A stretch of 64,000 nucleotides of DNA from a virus: positions 224,261-288,260 of IMG/VR virus record IMGVR_UViG_3300027816_000051, one strand, 5' to 3'. A program made the translations under genes and the position numbers. Below, one piece after another: positions 6,927 through 12,352 of the stretch. Numbering within the stretch: the stretch's first letter is position 1; every line of letters begins with the position of its first letter. The notes beneath the pieces were generated by a model. It worked only from the letters and a program-made list of their open reading frames with translations. It searched no databases and was not told the origin of the DNA.

Positions 6927-7139
6927 TTACTCTTCTTCACTATCCCGAAAAATTTGAATCGCTTCGTTGAACAATTCATTCTGTAATTGAAATAGTGTAT
7001 ATCCACTCTTAATACATTCATCTACCCAATCATTATCACCTTCAAAAATTCCTTCCCAACTTCTATTCGGTGGTAAACCCATTTCGTTTTCGGTTTGAAT
7101 ATGTTGGTAAATTAAACCAACAACTTCTTGTCTTGTCAT
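6927..7139 (-). CDS. Small acidic hypothetical protein (70 aa)
   Basis: Start at MTRQEVVGLIYQHIQTENEM (7139), immediately downstream of its own promoter; the longer frame to 7220 reads through the promoter. Probably all-helical, with a central GLPPNRSWEGIFEGDNDW. No family recognised. Confidence 0.78.
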   Translation of the reverse strand: MTRQEVVGLIYQHIQTENEMGLPPNRSWEGIFEGDNDWVDECIKSGYTLFQLQNELFNEAIQIFRDSEEE

Positions 7140-7161
7140 TTTAATTAGTTTTGGTGAAACA

Positions 7162-7193
7162 CAAAGATAAAACATTTTTTCGTATAATCCAAA
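7162..7193 (-). promoter_or_regulatory. Bacteroidota-type promoter
   Basis: The minus strand reads TTTGG, about 20 nt, TATCTTTG. A GGTTGGCAA box lies about 20 nt upstream (half copy of the palindromic element, 7212-7225). Confidence 0.82.
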
Positions 7194-7211
7194 TTTTTTT
7201 ATATCTTTCTT

Positions 7212-7256
7212 GCCAACCAATTTTCACCCTGAACCGTGACTCAAGTTCTTCAGGTC
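7212..7256. repeat. Half element plus TTCAGG hairpin
   Basis: GCCAACCAATTTTC (single arm), then CACCCTGAACCGTGACTCA and TTCAGGTC, nearly identical to the block after copy 5 (6848-6892). The left arm is absent. Confidence 0.6.
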
Positions 7257-7265
7257 ATAAAAAAA

Positions 7266-7285
7266 CCCCCACCTTTCGGTGAGGG
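7266..7285 (-). terminator. Terminator after 7293-7595
   Basis: CCCCCACC-TTTC-GGTGAGGG stem. The transcript carries a GAAA tetraloop and a T7 run. Confidence 0.82.
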
Positions 7286-7292
7286 TTCGTTG

Positions 7293-7595
7293 TTAAAAAA
7301 CTTCGGGTTCAAACTCAATTTGTGGGATACCCAATAGTTCGTAATCATCAAATTCCCCCCAATCGGGTTCATTGAAATAACGAAAACGGACATCCATAGT
7401 TCCATCTTCGTTCCACCAAATACGGACTTGGGTTCGGTGGTCGGAAATAAAAAACCCTTCAAGTTGTTCCAACTTCTCAATTAGAGGTTGAACATCCGAA
7501 TCGTCAATAGTTACTTCTTCGTTATTAACGAGGAAATCATCAACACATTCACAATTACCATCGTAGTCGATAGAGAAATCAATGTACTTTTCCAT
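7293..7595 (-). CDS. Acidic hypothetical protein (100 aa)
   Basis: Starts MEKYIDFSIDYDGNCECVDD. Strongly acidic and beta-rich, with a central IWWNEDGTMDVRFRYF and C-terminal EFDDYELLG. It resembles in style the first half of 428-1081 but I cannot align them reliably. Soluble. Own promoter and terminator. Function unknown. Confidence 0.82.
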   Translation of the reverse strand: MEKYIDFSIDYDGNCECVDDFLVNNEEVTIDDSDVQPLIEKLEQLEGFFISDHRTQVRIWWNEDGTMDVRFRYFNEPDWGEFDDYELLGIPQIEFEPEVF

Positions 7596-7627
7596 TTTGT
7601 TTTTTTTGTTTTATTGGTTTAACAATA

Positions 7628-7659
7628 CAAATATAAATCAAATTTTAATATACACAACA
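7628..7659 (-). promoter_or_regulatory. Bacteroidota-type promoter
   Basis: The minus strand has TTG about 19 nt before TATATTTG. An AGTTTGGCAA box lies further upstream (7686 region). Confidence 0.75.
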
Positions 7660-7730
7660 TTTGAGTATATTTTTTTTTATCTATTTTGCCAAACTACCAC
7701 GAAACAGATGACCACCTGTCGTCAAATCCG

Positions 7731-7793
7731 AAAAATTGTTTGGCGTAGGTGTAATACAATGTATGATAGTGTCATACAACGCCAACCAAAATT
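7731..7793. repeat. Palindromic intergenic element, copy 6
   Basis: AAAAATTGTTTGGCG ... CGCCAACCAAAATT, 34-nt spacer with GTGTAATACAAT and GTCATACAA. It is preceded by the CACCTGTCGTC block and followed by a perfect GAGCTGC/GCAGCTC hairpin. Confidence 0.75.
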
Positions 7794-7841
7794 CCGAGCT
7801 GCAACTGTGCAGCTCCACTGCACACATCCGAGCAAAAAAAA

Positions 7842-7861
7842 TCCCCGACTTTCGCCGAGGA
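7842..7861 (-). terminator. Terminator after 7885-8259
   Basis: TCCCCGAC-TTTC-GCCGAGGA stem, T8 run; nearly identical in sequence to the terminator at 5049-5068. Confidence 0.8.
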
Positions 7862-7884
7862 CTTTCCACCTAACTAAACCAAAC

Positions 7885-8259
7885 CTAATATGAACCAAAC
7901 CTTTCTTTTAACGCCACGTCAAACGCGGACATAAATGTTACTTGTTCTTTGACTTCTTCAAGTGAAAGTTTGGTATCACCATTTTCACCCGTTTCATCAT
8001 CGTAACCCATTATCAACCCATTACCCGATAGAGGTTGTCGGTAATTTTTCAACTTGAAAAACTTTGTGTTTTCATCAACACTCATTATACCTTCTTCATC
8101 AACATACACATCGTTTTCGTTGTTGTAACTAACAATCTCAAAAATAGAACACTTTAAGTGTCCATAGATACTTGGTAACTGACTACCAGTTTCATCACGA
8201 ACAACTTCAACTTCGGAAATTGTTTTGTTTTCTACGTCGATTAAAATTCCTCTTGACAT
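7885..8259 (-). CDS. Hypothetical protein (124 aa)
   Basis: Starts MSRGILIDVENKTISEVEVV. The opening resembles the N-terminus of small phage proteins in which a first beta-strand carries an internal D-V-E-N motif. Acidic, soluble, rich in strands (IYGHLKCSIFEIVSYNNEND, then YRQPLSGNGLIMGYDDETG). The second half resembles DUF3846-type small proteins, but I do not claim homology. Own promoter and terminator. Confidence 0.8.
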   Translation of the reverse strand: MSRGILIDVENKTISEVEVVRDETGSQLPSIYGHLKCSIFEIVSYNNENDVYVDEEGIMSVDENTKFFKLKNYRQPLSGNGLIMGYDDETGENGDTKLSLEEVKEQVTFMSAFDVALKERFGSY

Positions 8260-8288
8260 TTCTTTTTTGTTTTATTGGTTTAACGATA

Positions 8289-8320
8289 CAAATATAATAC
8301 TATTTCTTTTATATTCCAAA
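8289..8320 (-). promoter_or_regulatory. Bacteroidota-type promoter
   Basis: The minus strand reads TTTGG, about 20 nt, TATATTTG. The TTGATTGGCAA box is 10 nt upstream of the -33 element. Confidence 0.82.
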
Positions 8321-8354
8321 TCTTTTTTTGCCAATCAAATTCCAACATCTCCCG

Positions 8355-8570
8355 TCAGGAGGTCAGGTATTTCTTGTCTTTGACAAATTTGAGGTGTCTA
8401 CATTCCTCAATAGTCAATCCCACAAATTCGTTGGGAGTGAAACTGATTTCATCGGGATAGTAGTCGAACAAAAATTCTTCTTGTCCATTTTCCATTGTAA
8501 CCCACACTTGGGGCATCGGGTCGAACAAACTCTTTGGTTGTTCCGTAATACGAGATGAGATAACTTTCAT
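8355..8570 (-). CDS. Small hypothetical protein (71 aa)
   Basis: Starts MKVISSRITEQPKSLFDPMP. A compact beta-rich protein with VWVTMENGQEEFLFDYYPDE and a C-terminal HLKFVKDKKYLTS. No family recognised. The start follows its own host-type promoter by about 25 nt. No terminator hairpin is evident between its stop and the next promoter. Confidence 0.78.
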   Translation of the reverse strand: MKVISSRITEQPKSLFDPMPQVWVTMENGQEEFLFDYYPDEISFTPNEFVGLTIEECRHLKFVKDKKYLTS

Positions 8571-8595
8571 GATTTTGTCTATTGGTTTAACTATA

Positions 8596-8627
8596 CAAAT
8601 ATAAAACTATTTTTCTTATATACCAAA
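8596..8627 (-). promoter_or_regulatory. Bacteroidota-type promoter
   Basis: The minus strand reads TTTGG, about 20 nt, TATATTTG, upstream of 8355-8570. Confidence 0.82.
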
Positions 8628-8664
8628 TTTATTTTTATTTTTCTCAGAACCGTCGTCCGTATCC

Positions 8665-8728
8665 AAAAATTGGTTGGCGTAGGTGTAATACGATACTCAC
8701 TATTTGTCATACGGCGCCAAACAATTTT
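8665..8728. repeat. Palindromic intergenic element, copy 7
   Basis: AAAAATTGGTTGGCG ... CGCCAAACAATTTT: the longest near-perfect arms. The 35-nt spacer holds GTGTAATACGATA and GTCATACGG. It is followed by a TTCAGG ... CCTGAA hairpin around TGACTCAAG. Confidence 0.78.
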
Positions 8729-8792
8729 CCTTCAGGGCCCTGACTCAAGTCCTGAAATGTTCACCTTATCAATAAGGGAAACAAATAAAAAA

Positions 8793-8814
8793 CCCCCACC
8801 ATTACTGATGAGGG
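8793..8814 (-). terminator. Terminator after 8839-9243
   Basis: CCCCCACCA/TGATGAGGG imperfect stem with a T run on the minus strand. Confidence 0.7.
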
Positions 8815-8838
8815 TTAGTCTGAACCAACAAACTAAAT

Positions 8839-9243
8839 TCAATTTAAACAAAGATTTTTCATAAGGTCGGAAACTTGGTAAGGTTTATAAAAATCAAAAA
8901 CCTCTTGATGTTTTTCATCGGTTACAAAATTGTGGAACTCAACATTCAAAACGCCCTTGTCAAAGGTTGTTTCAACACTACACAAAATTTCGTGTCCATC
9001 CCTTTCAATGATTTGTGGAACAACTCGGTCGTACACCATTCTACCGATTGGGTCGTTTGGTACTGGTCCACCACCAACACCATACTCGGTTTCCCCTTCT
9101 TCGTTTACTTTTTTCAAAAGGTACATTTTTACATTGGGTACACTATCGTTTGTTCCCAACATTTCTTCGGTACTCACTTTTGCGGAGTGTGTCATTCCTT
9201 GAATAAAATCTCTGATTTCTTCAATGTCTTTGTAATTGTTCAT
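8839..9243 (-). CDS. Hypothetical protein (134 aa)
   Basis: Start at MNNYKDIEEIRDFIQGMTHS (9243); the longer frame to 9303 reads across the promoter. Helical N-terminus followed by a beta-rich acidic part (VKMYLLKKVNEEGETEYGVG, then PNDPIGRMVYDRVVPQIIER). No family recognised. Single-gene unit. Confidence 0.8.
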   Translation of the reverse strand: MNNYKDIEEIRDFIQGMTHSAKVSTEEMLGTNDSVPNVKMYLLKKVNEEGETEYGVGGGPVPNDPIGRMVYDRVVPQIIERDGHEILCSVETTFDKGVLNVEFHNFVTDEKHQEVFDFYKPYQVSDLMKNLCLN

Positions 9244-9272
9244 ACTTGTTCTTTTTATTTGGTTTAACAATA

Positions 9273-9304
9273 CGAATATAATATGATTAAACGGATATTC
9301 CAAA
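9273..9304 (-). promoter_or_regulatory. Bacteroidota-type promoter (one mismatch)
   Basis: The minus strand reads TTTGG, about 20 nt, TATATTCG (one mismatch to TAnnTTTG). An AGTTGGCAA box lies about 20 nt upstream. Confidence 0.72.
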
Positions 9305-9365
9305 TAAATTTATATTTTTTTTGCCAACTTACGATACAAGATGTCGAGGGACAGAAGACGGATTT

Positions 9366-9428
9366 TGATTTTTGGTTGGCGAGCGTAATACGATAATACC
9401 AATGTGTAATACCCCGCCAAACAATTTT
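9366..9428. repeat. Palindromic intergenic element, copy 8
   Basis: TGATTTTTGGTTGGCG ... CGCCAAACAATTTT. The spacer contains GCGTAATACGATAATACC and GTGTAATACC. Confidence 0.75.
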
Positions 9429-9472
9429 CTACGCTGCTCAAATCCACCACAGAACCTCGTGTAAATAAAAAA

Positions 9473-9493
9473 CCCCCAACTTTCGTTGAGGGT
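9473..9493 (-). terminator. Terminator after 9514-9720
   Basis: CCCCCAAC-TTTC-GTTGAGGG stem, T6 run on the minus strand. Confidence 0.8.
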
Positions 9494-9513
9494 TAATTAC
9501 CATTTTGGAATTT

Positions 9514-9720
9514 TTAGAACCTTTGAGGTTGTGGTTTCTTTTTACTCTTGATGTAATTTTTGATGTCCTCAAACAAAATGATAAAGAACATACCAATACC
9601 CATACAAGAAAATAAGAACATACCCATTTGATTGTCTACGGGAATATCCCAAGTTAATGATACCCACATTGAGTAAACAATGAACCCGATGATTGCGATG
9701 TAAGGAAATAACTTTTTCAT
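9514..9720 (-). CDS. Small two-helix membrane protein (68 aa)
   Basis: MKKLFPYIAIIGFIVYSMWV forms the first membrane helix and GMFLFSCMGIGMFFIILFED the second. They are linked by WDIPVDNQM and followed by a basic tail (YIKSKKKPQPQRF), predicting both termini inside the cell. No family recognised. Own host-type promoter and terminator, so probably an early protein acting in the host inner membrane. Confidence 0.82.
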   Translation of the reverse strand: MKKLFPYIAIIGFIVYSMWVSLTWDIPVDNQMGMFLFSCMGIGMFFIILFEDIKNYIKSKKKPQPQRF

Positions 9721-9749
9721 AATTGTTTCTTTTGTTTGGTTTAACGATA

Positions 9750-9780
9750 CAAATATAATATAAGTTTCAATATAAACAAC
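9750..9780 (-). promoter_or_regulatory. Bacteroidota-type promoter
   Basis: The minus strand has TTG about 19 nt before TATATTTG. An AGTTGGCAA box lies further upstream. Confidence 0.75.
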
Positions 9781-9817
9781 ATTTTTTTATATCTATTTTG
9801 CCAACTTGATAACACCA

Positions 9818-10017
9818 ACAACTTCTCCTTCGAGCAACAGCGCATGGTTGGAAATTAGATTGGCGGTTTTAGCAACACCTAAAGCATTTAGCAACTTCTC
9901 CTTCGAGCAATTGCGCATGAGGGAAATTAGATTGGCGGTTTTAGCAACACCTAAAGCATTTAGCAACTTCTCCTTCGAGCAATTGCGCATGAGGGAAATT
10001 AGATTGGCGGTTTTAGT
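9818..10017. repeat. 72-bp tandem repeat, about 2.8 copies
   Basis: The unit begins AGCAACTTCTCCTTCGAGCA and contains the palindrome GCAATTGC and the arm-like AAATTAGATTGGCGG. Copies start at about 9818, 9890 and 9962. Copies 2 and 3 are identical over their shared length. Copy 1 diverges in the middle and is one nt longer. The array is stop-free on both strands but the first copy shifts frame, so I treat it as non-coding. Confidence 0.85.
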
Positions 10018-10176
10018 CCGTGTCGGCGCATTTGCAACAAACTCGCCAAACAATATCTAACAGCGCAGCCCGGGTGAAATTCTGTTCCCAAATTTTTTCT
10101 TACTTTTTTTATTCGTTCCCGCCAAACAACATTCCCGATGGTTCACGGGGTTCGGAAAATTTCACACACAAAAAAA

Positions 10177-10196
10177 GGGGATACTTTCGTACCCCC
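10177..10196 (-). terminator. Terminator after 10220-10783
   Basis: GGGGATAC-TTTC-GTACCCCC stem with a T7 run on the minus strand. Confidence 0.8.
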
Positions 10197-10219
10197 TTCG
10201 GTTTTTCTTTCGGTGTGTG

Positions 10220-10783
10220 TTACTCCTTTACAATTTCGTACCTATCTCCGTTTACCGAAATTTCAAGTACATTGTCAAGGTCGGGTGTTATCGGTTTAAC
10301 CTCTCTATCCAAACCTTGTTTTTCGTTACTACTCTTTCTATCACTTATCCACTTTTCAAACAATGTTTTGTCTATTGAGTTACCACGAAATTCGTACTCC
10401 GTTGTTCCTTTGATTTCGGGAAACCACTCTACCATAAGGTAGGTTTTTGTTTCGGTGTCGGTGTCAGTCAGTAATGATTTACTGATATGTTTTTTACCCG
10501 TTGGACTTTCAACCTTAAAGGTGTTCGGGTCTTTACCCTCTTTCATAAGGTTGTTGTGTACCCTCTTTTCGTAGTCAGTTACCAAACGATAAGTTTTAGA
10601 TGATACCTTAAAGATTTCCTTATAGTAAGGGTTTAATTCTTTGGTGTCCTTTGTCTTTTGTAAAACTTCTTTGTAAAGGGTTTTCATTTTTACCCCTACA
10701 AAAGTGTTAGGACTTTTTTCCTCAATCTCTTTGATGATACTGATGATTTCGGACTTCGTTACTTTTTTGATTTCTTTGTTCAT
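10220..10783 (-). CDS. Hypothetical protein (187 aa)
   Basis: Start at MNKEIKKVTKSEIISIIKEI (10783). A Lys-rich helical N-terminal half, then a beta-rich C-terminal half (TYLMVEWFPEIKGTTEYEFR ... VLEISVNGDRYEIVKE). No signal peptide or membrane segment. The basic helical first domain could bind nucleic acid, but no motif is visible. Own promoter and terminator. Confidence 0.82.
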   Translation of the reverse strand: MNKEIKKVTKSEIISIIKEIEEKSPNTFVGVKMKTLYKEVLQKTKDTKELNPYYKEIFKVSSKTYRLVTDYEKRVHNNLMKEGKDPNTFKVESPTGKKHISKSLLTDTDTETKTYLMVEWFPEIKGTTEYEFRGNSIDKTLFEKWISDRKSSNEKQGLDREVKPITPDLDNVLEISVNGDRYEIVKE

Positions 10784-10813
10784 ACTTTTATTTTTTAGTT
10801 TGTTAGGAATACA

Positions 10814-10845
10814 CAAATATAAAACACTATTTCATATAAACAAAA
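10814..10845 (-). promoter_or_regulatory. Bacteroidota-type promoter
   Basis: The minus strand has TTTTG about 19 nt before TATATTTG. A GTCTGGCGAA box lies upstream. Confidence 0.78.
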
Positions 10846-10906
10846 CTTTTTTTTATTTATTTCGCCAGACTACCACGAACCCGATGACCACCTGTCGTCC
10901 GTATCC

Positions 10907-10958
10907 GAAAATTGGTTGGCGAGTCGGTGCAATTATGGTCTATTCGCCAATCAAATTT
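10907..10958. repeat. Palindromic intergenic element, copy 9
   Basis: GAAAATTGGTTGGCG ... CGCCAATCAAATTT, 23-nt spacer, preceded by the CACCTGTCGTCCGTATCC block shared with copies 6 and 7. A TGAAC/GTTCA hairpin follows. Confidence 0.72.
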
Positions 10959-11009
10959 CCACCTGAACCATCTCCTCAAGTTCACACAAATCTTCTTGGA
11001 CAAAAAAAA

Positions 11010-11029
11010 TCCCCACCTTTCGGTGAGGA
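11010..11029 (-). terminator. Terminator after 11045-11302
   Basis: TCCCCACC-TTTC-GGTGAGGA stem, GAAA loop in RNA, T8 run. Confidence 0.82.
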
Positions 11030-11044
11030 CTTTCGGTGTGGTGT

Positions 11045-11302
11045 TTAATCTTCTTCACCCTCTTCAATTCCCGACATTACAACTTCGGTCAAGTGATTAA
11101 CAAAGGTTTCGTACAACTTGTAATCCAACATAACCTTTTGTCTTGTGTGTACAAGGGTTACGTTCTTTTCGTTTTTTTCATCGTACAACTCATTTGTTAG
11201 GTCATTCGTGAAATCAGTACCATTCCACTCGTAGTCAATTTGGTTTGACAATAACTGGTCAATTTTACTTTTAACCAAGTTTTTAACTTTTTGTGTGTCC
11301 AT
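11045..11302 (-). CDS. Small hypothetical protein (85 aa)
   Basis: Start at MDTQKVKNLVKSKIDQLLSN (11302); the frame to 11341 begins inside the promoter. Helical, with a Lys-rich N-terminal segment, a central WNGTDFTNDLTNELYDEKNE and an acidic end. No family recognised. It is the first leftward gene next to the divergent switch region. Confidence 0.8.
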   Translation of the reverse strand: MDTQKVKNLVKSKIDQLLSNQIDYEWNGTDFTNDLTNELYDEKNEKNVTLVHTRQKVMLDYKLYETFVNHLTEVVMSGIEEGEED

Positions 11303-11327
11303 ATTTTTATTAATTGGTTTGTGGGTA

Positions 11328-11358
11328 CAAAGATATAACAATTTTAAAATAATACAAG
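11328..11358 (-). promoter_or_regulatory. Bacteroidota-type promoter
   Basis: The minus strand has TTG about 19 nt before TATCTTTG, for 11045-11302. Confidence 0.75.
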
Positions 11359-11437
11359 TGAAAGTTATTCACATCCTGAATGTGGATTTTGACCACCCTG
11401 AACCTGACGACCCCCATCCCACAAATTGTTTGGCATA

Positions 11438-11494
11438 CCCCCTATACCTACCCCCTCCCCTCAAACCATACCCCCCTCCCTCCCGTATCCCCCC
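11438..11494. other. G-run block (minus strand), possible G-quadruplex
   Basis: The plus strand carries runs of 5, 5, 4, 6, 3, 3 and 6 C within 57 nt in an otherwise AT-rich genome, so the minus strand has at least four tracts of three or more G with short loops. It lies in the 430-nt non-coding gap between divergent gene arms, next to a half copy of the GTTTGGC element (11423-11434). Confidence 0.7.
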
Positions 11495-11548
11495 TTAATA
11501 TAGGGTATTTTGGGTGTCTGTAGAGGGGGGACAATACCTTAACAGAAA

Positions 11549-11665
11549 TTTTTCCGGAAAAAATCTGAAAAATCGGAAAGTACCCCCTTTTCTGAAAAAA
11601 AAATTTTGGGAAAAAATCTAAAAATCTGAAAAAAGGTCAAAAACCGTTTCTGGAATTTCCGGAAA
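11549..11665. other. Two TTTCCGGAAA palindromes in AT-rich DNA
   Basis: A perfect 14-nt palindrome (TTTTTCCGGAAAAA, 11549-11562) and a 10-nt core repeat (11656-11665) flank stretches rich in AAAAATCTGAAAAA. The surrounding 11303-11732 gap has no gene that I can support. It looks like a regulatory or replication-start region. Confidence 0.5.
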
Positions 11666-11678
11666 ATTTTTCAAAAAA

Positions 11679-11710
11679 TTTGGAATATTCAAAAAGATAT
11701 CATAACTTCG
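11679..11710 (+). promoter_or_regulatory. Bacteroidota-type promoter
   Basis: TTTGG, 19-20 nt, TAACTTCG (one mismatch), 22 nt before the archaemetzincin start. Confidence 0.65.
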
Positions 11711-11732
11711 TATCAACATAAGAAAAGAAGTC

Positions 11733-12350
11733 ATGAAAAAAGTTTTTTATTTATTACCACTCGTGGTATTCGTCACAATCGGAGCGGTCCTTTCATTTAC
11801 CACCGAGGGTCAAACAATCGTTCAACAGATAAAACCAAATAAGGTTATCTACATACAACCAATGGGTGATGTGAAACAAGAGTATTTGGAATTGGTAGAA
11901 AAGACCGTGGAATCTTTTTATGGTTTTGAATGTATTGTAAATCCTAAGGACCCTTTAACCAATAATCTTTTGGCCGAAAGTAAAACAAGGTATTCTGCCA
12001 ATAAGATACTAAGACAATATAGAGGGAAAGATAACTATCTAATTTTAACCGAGAAGGATATTGCAACACCAAGTCGTGGATATCCTGAATGGGGTGTGTT
12101 AGGATTGGGTTACAGACCTGGTAGTGTATGTGTGGTATCAACGTTCAGAATGAAACGTAATGTTAGTGTGGATGTAATTAAGGAGAGAATAAAAAAAGTG
12201 TCCATACATGAAGTTGGACACAATTTAGGTTTGGACCACTGTACAAATCATCCTGAATGTTTAATGAATGATGCCAATGGTACAATCAAACAAGTTGATA
12301 GAGAAAAGATGTGGTTGTGTGATAGATGTAAACAGATTATTGGTATGTAA
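11733..12350 (+). CDS. Archaemetzincin-type zinc metalloprotease with N-terminal membrane anchor or signal
   Basis: The C-terminal half holds HEVGHNLGLDHC, then four residues and C-L-M, then 17 residues and C-D-R-C. This fits the archaemetzincin consensus HExxHxxGxxHCx4CxMx17CxxC, giving three zinc-binding His, the catalytic Glu and a structural four-Cys zinc site. Residues 1-25 (FYLLPLVVFVTIGAVLSF) form a signal peptide or anchor, so the catalytic domain is probably outside the inner membrane. The length of 205 aa suits the family plus a leader. It is the first rightward gene, from a host-type promoter, and has no virion tag. Substrate unknown. Confidence 0.88.
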   Translation: MKKVFYLLPLVVFVTIGAVLSFTTEGQTIVQQIKPNKVIYIQPMGDVKQEYLELVEKTVESFYGFECIVNPKDPLTNNLLAESKTRYSANKILRQYRGKDNYLILTEKDIATPSRGYPEWGVLGLGYRPGSVCVVSTFRMKRNVSVDVIKERIKKVSIHEVGHNLGLDHCTNHPECLMNDANGTIKQVDREKMWLCDRCKQIIGM

Positions 12351-12352
12351 CC

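Noticed and set aside
8875-9267. Three overlapping plus-strand frames
   Set aside because: All antisense to the promoter-linked gene 8839-9243.
9793-10060. Long open frames on both strands across the 72-bp repeats
   Set aside because: They arise because the repeat unit is a multiple of three with no stop; the first copy shifts frame and neither frame has a promoter-linked start.
11295-11498. Plus-strand frame through the C-run block
   Set aside because: Product is a Pro-rich artefact of the C tracts (HPEPDDPHPTN ... PPPLKPYPPP) and reads across the divergent promoter.
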